DNA from: Phycisphaerales bacterium
GTDB lineage: Bacteria; Planctomycetota; Phycisphaerae; UBA1845
Direction: 5' to 3'
Length of the DNA: 64,000 nucleotides
NCBI GenBank assembly: GCA_020852275.1
Contig: JADZBE010000023.1
Coordinates: 57,745-121,744 of the forward strand
The translations under genes and the position numbers were made by a program. Shown here piece by piece: positions 18,241-26,442 of this stretch (the first letter of the stretch is position 1; each line of letters opens with the position of its first letter). Below the pieces are notes generated by a model, which was not told the origin of the DNA, ran no database searches, and saw only the letters and a program-made list of their open reading frames with translations.

Positions 18241-19407
18241 TCATCCGCCGCATTCGGCTGTCCTTACGGACCCGCACACATCGCGCACGTGCGCGCCGGG
18301 GGCGACCTTCCTCTGCACGAATTTCCATTTGCCGTCGGCGCCAACCTGGGCGCAACCGACGTAGGCGCCGGCTCCGTCCCGAACGCACAGCGTGCGGTCC
18401 GCAGTGCCCGTGCCCTTCAGGATCAGTTTATTATGCGGCGGGGTGATTCTGCACTTCATGGATTTGAATCGGCAGTTGACCGACGCCCCGCAGCCGTGGT
18501 CGGCGCACACCTCCGGGTCGCACGTGCCCACGCCGACCATCCAGTGCATCGGGTCGGGGCATTCGAAATTGGTGCTGTAGCACTCGTCGAAGGGCGTGTG
18601 CTTGCCGTCGGGCGGATAGTCGTCGTCATACTCGAGGTCGCCGTGCGTGCCGGCCAAGCCACCGCCACAGCATCCGTCCGCGCCCCACAGCATGAATTGA
18701 CCGCAGGTCGCCGGAGTGAGCGTCTCCCCGTCGAAGGCTTTCGCCAGAACGCCGCCGATCGTGGCGTACGTGCTGGTGAACATGTCCAGCGCCATGCCGA
18801 AATCGCACAGGCAGGCGTCGGTGTAGAAGTAGTCGCCGCTGTCGCAGGGAAGCGAGCCGAAGCCCAGAATCACGCCCATGCCGAGCACGTAATTCGCGGC
18901 GCAGGTGCTGTCGAACGGATCGCCCGTAAACACGCCCACGAAACACTCTTCCGCGCCGCTGCCGGTGCAGTACCAGTACCAGGCGACCTCGAGGCGATCG
19001 CCCGACGTGGTGGACGTGGCCGTGAAGCTCCCCACTGTAAACATGTTGCAGTAGCTGCGTCCGAAGAACCAGCGATAGCCGCCGCCCGGCAGCCCGCAAG
19101 CGGTGCCGCCCGTGGGCGTGCCGCCGACGATACAGTTGTTGCCGTCGTTCTCGAACGAGTCGAAGAGGTTCAGACTGCTGGATGCGATTCCCGGCTCGCC
19201 GCCGCGGCTGCTGTCTTCGAAATAGAACCAATCCGAAAGCGGCGTCACGGTCCCGTCCGCGTTGAACCGAACCTGCATCGCCTTCCGCGGCATCACCTTC
19301 TCCGGATGGCCGATGATCTGCAGCTCCTTCGCATCCGCATTCCAGCCCGCAAGCCCCATCGCCATCAGGGCAACCGCCGGAACCAGGCTACTGATGTTCG
19401 TTTGCAT
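18241..19407 (-). CDS. Secreted Cys-rich protein, unknown function
   Basis: The 388-residue product starts MQTNISSLVPAVALMAMGLAG with a signal peptide; GGGAGG about 10 bases before the ATG at 19407 supports this start. The mature part begins with KELQIIGHPEKVMPRKAMQVRFNADGTVTPLSDWF, followed by a beta-rich central region and a C-terminal module with closely spaced Cys (CPDPMHWMVGVGTCDPEVCAD, then CGASVNCRFKSMKC). That last segment resembles the C-terminal region of the secreted protein at 26443-27561 (CPVLKRLSAKCKDRNRIRA...), so a shared surface-attachment or sorting module is possible. I do not recognise a catalytic family. Confidence 0.72.
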   Translation of the reverse strand: MQTNISSLVPAVALMAMGLAGWNADAKELQIIGHPEKVMPRKAMQVRFNADGTVTPLSDWFYFEDSSRGGEPGIASSSLNLFDSFENDGNNCIVGGTPTGGTACGLPGGGYRWFFGRSYCNMFTVGSFTATSTTSGDRLEVAWYWYCTGSGAEECFVGVFTGDPFDSTCAANYVLGMGVILGFGSLPCDSGDYFYTDACLCDFGMALDMFTSTYATIGGVLAKAFDGETLTPATCGQFMLWGADGCCGGGLAGTHGDLEYDDDYPPDGKHTPFDECYSTNFECPDPMHWMVGVGTCDPEVCADHGCGASVNCRFKSMKCRITPPHNKLILKGTGTADRTLCVRDGAGAYVGCAQVGADGKWKFVQRKVAPGAHVRDVCGSVRTAECGG

Positions 19408-19787
19408 GATCCTGATCCTCCCAAACAAGCTCGCCCGCAGCGCCGCGCGCGGGGACTCCCCACGCCGCCGGGCCCTGCGGTGCGATGGCTCCCGTGATCC
19501 GCCTGTGCCGGCCTCGAGCCGCTTCGGGCTGCGGGTGACATCGAGCGGATCCCGCGCGGCAGGAATGGACGTCGCATGCGCGGCGCCGGACGACGTTCGC
19601 ATCCTCGCATCGCGGCCTTCGATGACGCTGCAAACGGCTCGTGCCGAGCGCATTCACAGTTTACCACAACGGGATGGAGCAATCCAGAGATGCCCGATTC
19701 CGGAGTGAACGGTCTCTCCACCCGGCGCGCGCTGTCGAATCCCGCATCCGCTGGCAGTACGGGACTTGAGCCTCTAAAATCACCCCG
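19408..19787. other. Divergent intergenic region
   Basis: This 380-bp gap lies between the minus-strand secreted protein and the plus-strand sigma factor, so it should hold promoters for both. No -35/-10 pair stood out. Nothing else was recognised. Confidence 0.35.
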
Positions 19788-20672
19788 ATGGACGCCGAGA
19801 AGGGCGATGCCTTTCTGATCGACGGGATCAAGCGCGGCGATCAACGGGCCTGGCGGCAGCTCATCGAACGCTATCAGGGCCGCTTGCTGGCGTTCGCCCG
19901 CTCGCGCGCCCCCTCGCTCGCCGACGCGGAGGACGTCGTGCAGGAGGCTTTCGTCGGCTTCGCCGCGTCCATCGCCAATTTCGACCCGACGCGCTCGCTG
20001 GAAACGTACCTCTTTACCATCGCGCGCTACAAGCTTTTCGATCTCATGCGCCAGCGCAAGCTGCCCACGCAGAGCGCCCCGGCCGACGCCGAGGACTGGT
20101 GGGACCGCGTCTCGCCCGATGATGGCGAATCGCCCAGCCGCCTCGCCGTCACCGTCGAGGCCGCCGCGCAGCAGCGTCATCTGCTGGCCGACATGCTGCG
20201 CCGGCTGATCTACGAGATGCGCGACCGGCAGGCGTTTGACGACCTGCAGGTCATCGAGCTGGTGTTTTACGTCGGGCGGCGCAACCTTGACGTGGCGGAG
20301 CTGCTGGACATCGACCAAAAGGCGGTGGCGGGGATCAAGTTCCGCGCTATTGGAAAGCTCCAGCGCTATCTGGCCGACGCCTCGCCGGACGCTGTCGCGT
20401 GTCTCGATGAGGCGATGGCCGATGTGACGGTGGCGCAGGTATGGCGGGAGAACCGGTTGACGTGCCTGAAGCGAAGCACGCTTGGCGCGTATCTTCTGGG
20501 CGTGCTGGAAGAGCCGTGGAAGAGCTTTACGCAGTTCCATCTCGACGTGGTGGGCTGCCCGGTGTGCGTAGCCAACCTGCAGGACCTGCAGGCGGAGGAA
20601 GACACGCTTCGCACCGGTGCGAACACGGAGAGGATGTTCGCGTCGAGCGTGGGATTTCTCAAGCCGCAGTGA
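19788..20672 (+). CDS. ECF-like RNA polymerase sigma factor with C-terminal zinc-finger-like domain
   Basis: Residues about 15-90 form region 2 (WRQLIERYQGRLLAFARSRA, then DAEDVVQEAFVGF and FDPTRSLETYLFTIARYKLFD, the core-binding and -10-recognition helices). Residues about 130-200 form a region 4 helix-turn-helix (VIELVFYVGRRNLDVAELLDI, then AVAGIKFRAIGKLQRYL). The product is 294 residues, about 100 longer than a plain ECF factor. The extra tail, LGAYLLGVLEEPW then FHLDVVGCPVCVANL, matches the pattern of zinc-binding anti-sigma (zf-HC2/ZAS) domains, with His-x5-Cys-x2-Cys instead of His-x3-Cys-x2-Cys. It may therefore carry its own regulatory domain. No separate anti-sigma gene is adjacent. 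Confidence 0.88.
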   Translation: MDAEKGDAFLIDGIKRGDQRAWRQLIERYQGRLLAFARSRAPSLADAEDVVQEAFVGFAASIANFDPTRSLETYLFTIARYKLFDLMRQRKLPTQSAPADAEDWWDRVSPDDGESPSRLAVTVEAAAQQRHLLADMLRRLIYEMRDRQAFDDLQVIELVFYVGRRNLDVAELLDIDQKAVAGIKFRAIGKLQRYLADASPDAVACLDEAMADVTVAQVWRENRLTCLKRSTLGAYLLGVLEEPWKSFTQFHLDVVGCPVCVANLQDLQAEEDTLRTGANTERMFASSVGFLKPQ

Positions 20673-20683
20673 TCACCGGCCGA

Positions 20684-20800
20684 GGTGTGTGGCACTGGTC
20701 TACAACCTGTGTGTGTGCGGCACCGGTTCTTGACCAGGGTGTGTGGCACCGGTTTTCAACCGGTGTGTGTGGCACAGGTTTTTAACCTGTGCGAGAATCG
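20684..20800. repeat. GTGTGGCAC-hairpin array upstream of the CocE gene
   Basis: Four tandem units, each GTGTGGCAC followed by a different hairpin: one decayed (CTGGTctacAACCTG), one CCGGTTcttGACCAGG, ACCGGTTttcAACCGGT, and CAGGTTtttAACCTG. The flank is constant while the stems differ. Confidence 0.85.
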
Positions 20801-20820
20801 GAGTGGAGAGGCACGACCAC

Positions 20821-22755
20821 ATGTTGAAATTTGGCAACACGATCATCTGCGCAATATTGTCCATTCTGATGAGACCGGAAAGGACTATGGCCGCTCCGCA
20901 AGAGTCCACCTCGCCCCTTTCCCTGCGCGAGGCGTATGTCAAGCACGAATATCGCATTCCGATGCGCGACGGCGCGCAGCTCTTCACGTCCGTCTATGAG
21001 CCGAAAGACGAGTCCAAGACGTACCCGATTCTTCTCCGCCGCACGCCATACAGCGTGCGCCCCTACGGCGAGGATCATTACCCTGACCAGCTTGGTCCAA
21101 GCGATCTGTTCGATCGCAGCGGGTACATATTTGTATTTCAGGACGTGCGCGGCTGCTATATGTCAGAGGGCAGCTTTGCCAACATGACGCCGCACCGGGC
21201 GCGCAAGTCGGCGCCGACCGACGTGGACGAGAGCAGCGACACGTATGACACCATTGAGTGGCTTTTGGCGCACGTTCCGCGCCACAATGGGCGCGTGGGA
21301 ATGTGGGGCATCTCCTATCCCGGGTTCTACTGCTCTGCAGGCATGATCGACGCGCATCCGGCGCTGAAGGCCGTCTCTCCCCAGGCGCCGATCGCCGACT
21401 GGTTCTTCGATGATTTCCGCCACCACGGCGCGTTCTTTCTGCCCCACGCCGTTAACTTCATCGCCGGATTCGGCAAGCCCAGACCGCAGCCGACACAGGA
21501 CCGCGGCTGGGGCTTCGATTTCCCCACGCCCGATGGATACCAATTCTACCTGGATCTGGGTCCGCTGAAGAACGCGAATGCCCGCTATTTCAACAACGCC
21601 AATCCCATGTGGAACGACATGGAGCAGCACGTCAATTATGATGAATACTGGAAATCGCGCAACATTCTTCCCCATCTGAAAAAGGTGGCGCCGGCCGTGA
21701 TGACCGTGGGCGGGTGGTTCGACGCGGAAGACCTGTACGGCGCGCTCAAGACGTATCGTGCCGTTGAATCACAAAATCCCGGCATCTTCAACATGCTGGT
21801 CATGGGCCCCTGGGACCACGGCGGCTGGGGGAGGCGCGACGGCGACCGTCTCGGCAACATCGACTTCGGCGGAAAGTCTTCGCTCTTCTACCGCGACAGC
21901 ATCGAGGCCGTCTTCTTCCAGCACTTTCTCAAGAACGAAGGGGAAATGAAGCTGCCCGAGGCGTACATGTTTGAGACAGGGTCCAACAGGTGGCGGACGT
22001 TTGAGAGCTGGCCTCCCAGGGAAGCACAATCCCGCACAGTGTTTCTTGCCGACGGATGGCGGCTTTCGTTTGACCCGCCGGCGGCGCAGGTGGAGACAGG
22101 CGGCGAAGGAGAGTCCGTTTTTGTTGCGGCAGAGAATTATGATGAGTTCATCAGCGATCCCCAAAGACCCGTTCCCTATACGGAAACGATCACCACGCAC
22201 ATGACGCGCGAGTATATGACCGACGACCAGCGATTCGCCGCGCATCGGCCCGACGTCCTCACCTATTCTACGACCGCGCTGGAGGAGGAACTCACCCTGG
22301 CCGGACCGATCGTCGCCAACCTCTGGGTTTCCACCACGGGCACGGACGCGGACTGGATTGTGAAGGTCATTGATGTCTTCCCGCCGAATGCGCCGGACCA
22401 TGCCGGACTTTCCCCTGGACAGCGCATGGGCGGGTATCAAATGATGGTGCGCAGCGAAGTCATCCGCGGGCGCTTTCGCAACAGCTATGAGAAACCGGAA
22501 GCGTTTGTGCCCGAGCAGGCGACCTTGGTGAAACTGGAACTGCAGGACGTCCTGCACACGTTTCAGAATGGTCACAGACTCATGGTGCAGATTCAGAGCA
22601 CATGGTTCCCGCTCGTGGACCGCAATCCGCAGAAGTTTGTTCCCAATGTGTTCCTGGCCGACGAAACGGATTTCATCAAGGCGGCCCACCGCGTGTACCG
22701 CTCGCCGCAGCACCCGACCCGTTTGAGCGTTGGGGTGCTGCCGACGATGCCCTGA
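20821..22755 (+). CDS. CocE/NonD-family X-Pro dipeptidyl-peptidase-like hydrolase
   Basis: The 644-residue product belongs to the peptidase S15/CocE family, serine hydrolases that cleave X-Pro dipeptides or esters. The N-terminal catalytic domain shows EYRIPMRDGAQLFTSVY, RTPYSVRPYG, FVFQDVRGCYMSEG, and the nucleophile elbow GMWGISYPGFY. MGPWDHGGW carries the late His, and the C-terminal jelly roll follows (LAGPIVANLWVSTTGTDADW...). The ATG at 20821 gives a short hydrophobic leader (MLKFGNTIICAILSIL); ATGs at 20869 and 20887 are alternatives. Codon use is visibly more AT-tolerant than in the neighbours, and related hairpin repeats in opposite orientation lie on both sides, which may indicate acquisition. 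Confidence 0.92.
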   Translation: MLKFGNTIICAILSILMRPERTMAAPQESTSPLSLREAYVKHEYRIPMRDGAQLFTSVYEPKDESKTYPILLRRTPYSVRPYGEDHYPDQLGPSDLFDRSGYIFVFQDVRGCYMSEGSFANMTPHRARKSAPTDVDESSDTYDTIEWLLAHVPRHNGRVGMWGISYPGFYCSAGMIDAHPALKAVSPQAPIADWFFDDFRHHGAFFLPHAVNFIAGFGKPRPQPTQDRGWGFDFPTPDGYQFYLDLGPLKNANARYFNNANPMWNDMEQHVNYDEYWKSRNILPHLKKVAPAVMTVGGWFDAEDLYGALKTYRAVESQNPGIFNMLVMGPWDHGGWGRRDGDRLGNIDFGGKSSLFYRDSIEAVFFQHFLKNEGEMKLPEAYMFETGSNRWRTFESWPPREAQSRTVFLADGWRLSFDPPAAQVETGGEGESVFVAAENYDEFISDPQRPVPYTETITTHMTREYMTDDQRFAAHRPDVLTYSTTALEEELTLAGPIVANLWVSTTGTDADWIVKVIDVFPPNAPDHAGLSPGQRMGGYQMMVRSEVIRGRFRNSYEKPEAFVPEQATLVKLELQDVLHTFQNGHRLMVQIQSTWFPLVDRNPQKFVPNVFLADETDFIKAAHRVYRSPQHPTRLSVGVLPTMP

Positions 22756-22759
22756 CAAG

Positions 22760-22846
22760 CCAAGCACACCGGTTGGAAACCGGTGCCACAGCTCACCGGT
22801 TGAAGAGCAGTGCCACAGTTCACCGGTTGGAAACCGGTGCCACAAG
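22760..22846. repeat. ACCGGTTggaAACCGGT hairpins downstream of the CocE gene
   Basis: Three units: CACCGGTTggaAACCGGTGCCACAG, CACCGGTTgaaGAGCAGTGCCACAG (arms mixed from two families) and CACCGGTTggaAACCGGTGCCAC. They are in inverted orientation relative to the array at 20684-20800. Confidence 0.85.
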
Positions 22847-22927
22847 ATTGAGCAGGCATGCAACCTGTCTTCGGCCCGGCGAAGCTGCTCGCCGCGGCGA
22901 CGATCGCTGCACATCCGCGGCGGCGAA

Positions 22928-24070
22928 TCAGCCGCGCGTTGACCGGATTCGTCCGACCAGGCTCTGCGCCGACGCCTTGATGCCCTTCATCGAACTTTGC
23001 AGCGCCTCGCGGCTGGGGGCGTATTCCATCGCGGTATCGTAGTGAATGCGCTCCATTTCGATCAGTTCCACGAGCGATTTCGTGAACGACCTCATGCCTT
23101 CGTGTTCGCTCTGAGCGATGATCGCGGGTAGATCCTCGTCCTCCTCATTGCGAACCTTTTCCTTGACCACCGGCGAATTGATGAGCACTTCCGACGCGGG
23201 GTAAACTTTGCCTGCTTCGATGCCCGGGATGAGCCGCTGGCAGAGGATCGCCCGCAGGCCGTTCGACATGCTCGATCGGATGAACGAGTGTTCGTTGCGC
23301 GGGAAAAACTCCAGGATGCGGTTGAAGGACTGGACGACGTCGCCGACGTGCAGTGTGCCGAACACGAGGTGGCCGGTCTCGGCGGCCTGGAGCGCTGCCG
23401 TCAGCGTGTCTCGGTCGCGCATTTCGCCGATGAAGATAATGTCCGGATCCTCGCGGACGACGGAGCGCATCGCCGTAGGGAAATTCGGCACATCTAGGCC
23501 GATCTCGCGCTGCGAGATGATGCACTTTTTCGGGGTGAACGAATACTCGATGGGGTCTTCAACCGTGATGACGTGCATGGCTTCGATGTTGTTGAGATGG
23601 TCGATCATCGCGGCCAGGGTGCTGGACTTGCCGCTGCCCGTGACCCCGGTGACGCAGATGAGGCCTTCGCGGGTTTCGGCAATCAGCTTCTCATAGATCG
23701 GCGGCAAATTGAGTTCAGAGTAGGTGGGGATCTTGTTCTGGACTCGGCGGATAGACGCGTGCATTTCGCCCATGGAGCGGAACACGTTGCAACGAAAGCG
23801 GTCGCCCGTCGAGCCGTGGTAGGAGAAGTCGATCGACCCGTTCTGCTCATAGTCGTGAAGTTTGTGCGCGGGGATGATGGACTTGAGCATCGTCTCCATG
23901 TAATCGTTCTGCTCGATCACCGGAAACGCCGCTTTGTGCAGAAGCCCTCCCACGCGGAAATAGGGAGCGTAATTCACTTTCAGGTGAATGTCGGAAGCCA
24001 GAAACTGCGTCGTGCCGTTCAAGAGCGTCTGCATCGCCTCGGCCGGCGGCGGCAACTGCGTGATGGACAT
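22928..24070 (-). CDS. pilT: PilT-type retraction ATPase
   Basis: The 380-residue hexameric ATPase powers pilus retraction at the inner membrane base. The N-terminal PAS-like domain (ASDIHLKVNYAPYFRVGG) leads to Walker A GVTGSGKSST, the Asp box VEDPIEYSF, Walker B DPDIIFIGEMRDRDT, and the His box ETGHLVFGTLHVG. The canonical PilT AIRNLI/AIRQLI segment is degraded (the C-terminus reads EMERIHYDTAMEYAPSREAL), as in PilT/PilU relatives called twitching motility proteins. A membrane coiled-coil protein is encoded 120 bp upstream on the same strand. It probably serves the prepilin-based systems of this genome. Confidence 0.92.
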   Translation of the reverse strand: MSITQLPPPAEAMQTLLNGTTQFLASDIHLKVNYAPYFRVGGLLHKAAFPVIEQNDYMETMLKSIIPAHKLHDYEQNGSIDFSYHGSTGDRFRCNVFRSMGEMHASIRRVQNKIPTYSELNLPPIYEKLIAETREGLICVTGVTGSGKSSTLAAMIDHLNNIEAMHVITVEDPIEYSFTPKKCIISQREIGLDVPNFPTAMRSVVREDPDIIFIGEMRDRDTLTAALQAAETGHLVFGTLHVGDVVQSFNRILEFFPRNEHSFIRSSMSNGLRAILCQRLIPGIEAGKVYPASEVLINSPVVKEKVRNEEDEDLPAIIAQSEHEGMRSFTKSLVELIEMERIHYDTAMEYAPSREALQSSMKGIKASAQSLVGRIRSTRG

Positions 24071-24190
24071 GAGTCACTCTCCGGTTCCAGGCGGGATTTT
24101 GTCCCGCGGCTTCCGCCAGGCTCACCCCCCAGGGTAAGTCCAAGACCTGCATGGACCGCAAACCCGGCGTCCTCGGCGTCGAAACTTCAG

Positions 24191-24883
24191 CTATTTCAAA
24201 ACGGCCACCAATCCAAACACGGCAGACAGCACGGCCAGGGCAATGGCGCCCGACATGACGCGGGTAAGCCGGCGCGTGTGCTCTGCGAACAATTTCACCA
24301 GCCGATCCTCGCGGTCCACGGCGGAGGCGCAGAACTGCTCGGCCATGCCCATGGACGCGGCGCCCGTGCGCCCAAGGTTTTCGATCGGCGTCTTCAGCTC
24401 GCCGAGCGCCTCGGCGATGCGCGCGTCCGTGCGGCGCTGCGACTCCATCCATTCCGGAAGCTGCGCGAGATGGTTATCCAGCCGGCGCGTCCGCACGGCC
24501 GTATTCTCAAGCTGACCCGCCAGCGCCGTCACGGCCTCCGCCTGCGCCCGCGCCGCCCGCGGCAGTTGCGAGACGTGATCCGCCAGCCGGTCCAGCGCCT
24601 CGGCCATGCGCGCCGTGCGCTCCTGCTGCCCGGCGAGATGGGTCTGGATCGACTCGACCAGCCCGGTGACTTTCTCCTGCGAGCGCTGGATCAGGTCGAG
24701 CGCCCGCGCCTGCGCGGCGTCTTCCTCGCCCGCGGCGCCGATCGGCAGCGACGAAAGCACGACGTCCCCTCGCTTCATCATCGCTCCATTCCCCACCGAA
24801 TTCGGCGACCACTCCACCGGCGCGCCCGAGCGGTAGTTGCGGATCCGCTGCGCCACGCGCGTCCAGAAATGCCCCTGAACCAT
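24191..24883 (-). CDS. Coiled-coil protein with C-terminal membrane anchor
   Basis: A protein of about 230 residues from the ATG at 24883 (MVQGHFWTRVAQRIRNY), preceded by GGGAGG 8 bases upstream. Residues about 55-200 form a long alpha-helical, heptad-rich stretch (SQEKVTGLVESIQTHLAGQQ...), and residues about 208-230 form a single TM helix (AIALAVLSAVFGLVAVL), so it is a tail-anchored coiled coil. It precedes pilT on the same strand, and the pair may act together at the membrane. No enzymatic motif was seen. Confidence 0.75.
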   Translation of the reverse strand: MVQGHFWTRVAQRIRNYRSGAPVEWSPNSVGNGAMMKRGDVVLSSLPIGAAGEEDAAQARALDLIQRSQEKVTGLVESIQTHLAGQQERTARMAEALDRLADHVSQLPRAARAQAEAVTALAGQLENTAVRTRRLDNHLAQLPEWMESQRRTDARIAEALGELKTPIENLGRTGAASMGMAEQFCASAVDREDRLVKLFAEHTRRLTRVMSGAIALAVLSAVFGLVAVLK

Positions 24884-24939
24884 CCGTGAGCCTCCCATGA
24901 GGATGAGCACACTGTTTCAGAACCCGCCGCTTCGGAGGG

Positions 24940-25270
24940 AAACCTTCGCTCCCTCACGGTCGCGGCTCAGTAATGCAACAGTGTCTAAGAGCCGGGTCTG
25001 CCACTGCAAACCCGGGCGCGACCCCGGCAGCCGTGCCGGGACCGGTCATTCACTTTGCATTCGCCGTGCCGCAGGCCGGGCTGAATGCGCAGAATTCGGC
25101 ATCGCCACCCTGTCCCCGTCGCCACGGGTCCGCTGCTGCGGACCCGTGCCACCCTGCAGTTCCGTGCCACCCTGCAGTTCCGTGCTACCCTGCACTTCCG
25201 TGCCACCCTGCAGTTCCGTGCTACCCTGCGGCCCCGTGCTGCCCCGCAGACCTGTGCCTCCCTTCGCACG
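24940..25270. repeat. 18-bp tandem repeat and hairpins
   Basis: From 25146 come five or six copies of the 18-bp unit GTGCCACCCTGCAGTTCC (some GTGCTACCC...), preceded by the hairpin GGGTCCGCtgctGCGGACCC (25127-25144) and, at 24947-24970, a CTCCCTCACGGTCGCGGCTC unit. No gene is evident in the 24884-25332 gap. Confidence 0.8.
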
Positions 25271-25332
25271 CGTGGCGGGTTGCGGATCCATGCCATCCGC
25301 GCATCATGTGGCGGGAAATAGCTCCGCCCGAC

Positions 25333-26028
25333 TCATGGCTTGGCGACGGGTTCCTTCTTCGACGGGTGCGGCGCTTCCAGCGCCTTCTCGATCGGCCTCG
25401 TCAACTTCTCGTCGCTCGGCTTGACGCGCGGATCAAACTTCTCGATCACCTGCCCATCGCGCGCGACCAGGTACTTCTGGAAGTTCCAGGCCACATCGCC
25501 CTTGATCTTCTCGCTCGGATGGGTCGTGAGGTACTTGTACAAGGGCGCGGCCTGCTCGCCCTTGACGGCAATCTTGGCGAACAGGTCATACGTGCCGTGA
25601 TATTGCTCGCGGCAGAACTGCTTGATCTGCTCGTGTGTGCCCGGCTCCTGCCCGCCGAAGTCGTTGCAGGGGAACGCGAGGATGCGGAAGCCCTTGTCCT
25701 TGTACTTCTGATACAGCGGCTCAAGCTGAGAGTAGTTTTCCTCCGTCAGGCCGCACTTCGACGCGACGTTGACGATCAGCAGCACGTCGCCTTCGAACTT
25801 CCGCAGCGGAACATCCTTCCCGTCCATGTCCTGGACCACGAAGTCGAGGACGGACTTCTCGGCGGACGATGGCGCGGCCGCGGTCTTGGCGGGGTCGGCG
25901 GGCTTGGCGGGATCGGCTGGTTTCGGTGAATCCTGAGCGGAAAGAGGCGACGAAAACAGGCCGACGGCCATGCCGGCCAGGGCGACGGTGAAACTGGATA
26001 GTGCCAATGGCGCGAGACGATGGATCAT
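25333..26028 (-). CDS. Glutathione peroxidase-family thiol peroxidase, exported
   Basis: The 231-residue enzyme reduces hydroperoxides. After a signal peptide (MIHRLAPLALSSFTVALAG) and a Pro/Ala/Lys-rich linker (residues about 35-58), the family core follows: peroxidatic Cys in NVASKCGLTEENY, Gln in NDFGGQEPG, and the Trp-Asn pair in VAWNFQKYLV. It has Cys, not Sec, in the active site. GGAG lies 9 bases upstream of the ATG at 26028, which is preferred over the upstream ATG at 26061. Exported GPx proteins in Gram-negative bacteria generally use thioredoxin-like donors; the donor here is unknown. Confidence 0.92.
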   Translation of the reverse strand: MIHRLAPLALSSFTVALAGMAVGLFSSPLSAQDSPKPADPAKPADPAKTAAAPSSAEKSVLDFVVQDMDGKDVPLRKFEGDVLLIVNVASKCGLTEENYSQLEPLYQKYKDKGFRILAFPCNDFGGQEPGTHEQIKQFCREQYHGTYDLFAKIAVKGEQAAPLYKYLTTHPSEKIKGDVAWNFQKYLVARDGQVIEKFDPRVKPSDEKLTRPIEKALEAPHPSKKEPVAKP

Positions 26029-26138
26029 GACGCTAAGCTCCGGGCGCGGCTTCGAGCGCATTTCCCCGGCGCCCGATGATCGCGCAGGTCGAATCTCAGT
26101 TCGCCATCATATCCGTTTGCCTGCCCGGCAAGCAAATC

Positions 26139-26345
26139 CTATTCCCGCTTCTGCTCCCCCTCCTGCTTCAGCGCGGCCAGCTCCGCGCGGAGACCGCTCA
26201 AGCGCGCTACCTCCTGGCTGTGCTCCGCCTGCGCCTCCGCGTCGATGAGCCGGTCCAGCTCCTCGTCGCTGATCGCCTCCGACGCCGCGGCGGACCGTTC
26301 CACGTCCTGACCAGCCACGTCCTCCACCGTGTCGAGGAAGACAAC
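26139..26345 (-). pseudogene. Duplicated 3' fragment of the ESCRT-III-like gene
   Basis: About 200 bp nearly identical (roughly eight mismatches) to 27750-27955, encoding the last 65 or so residues (VFLDTVEDVAGQDVE to QEGEQKRE) of the ESCRT-III-like protein. The frame is intact to the stop but has no family N-terminus and no good start, so it is read as a partial duplicate. It forms a direct repeat with the intact gene, enclosing the secreted-protein gene at 26443-27561. Confidence 0.8.
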
Positions 26346-26442
26346 TCGCTGCCGCCGCATCAGGTGTGCCTCGGCGCAAACCTCCCACGCCTGACATCAC
26401 GACCGGCGCTGACTTCGTTGCGGGCAGCGTTCCTTCACATGC

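Noticed and set aside
25146..25253. Possible CRISPR or coding tandem
   Set aside because: 18-bp units without spacers, in a gap with no SD; translation gives simple repeats.
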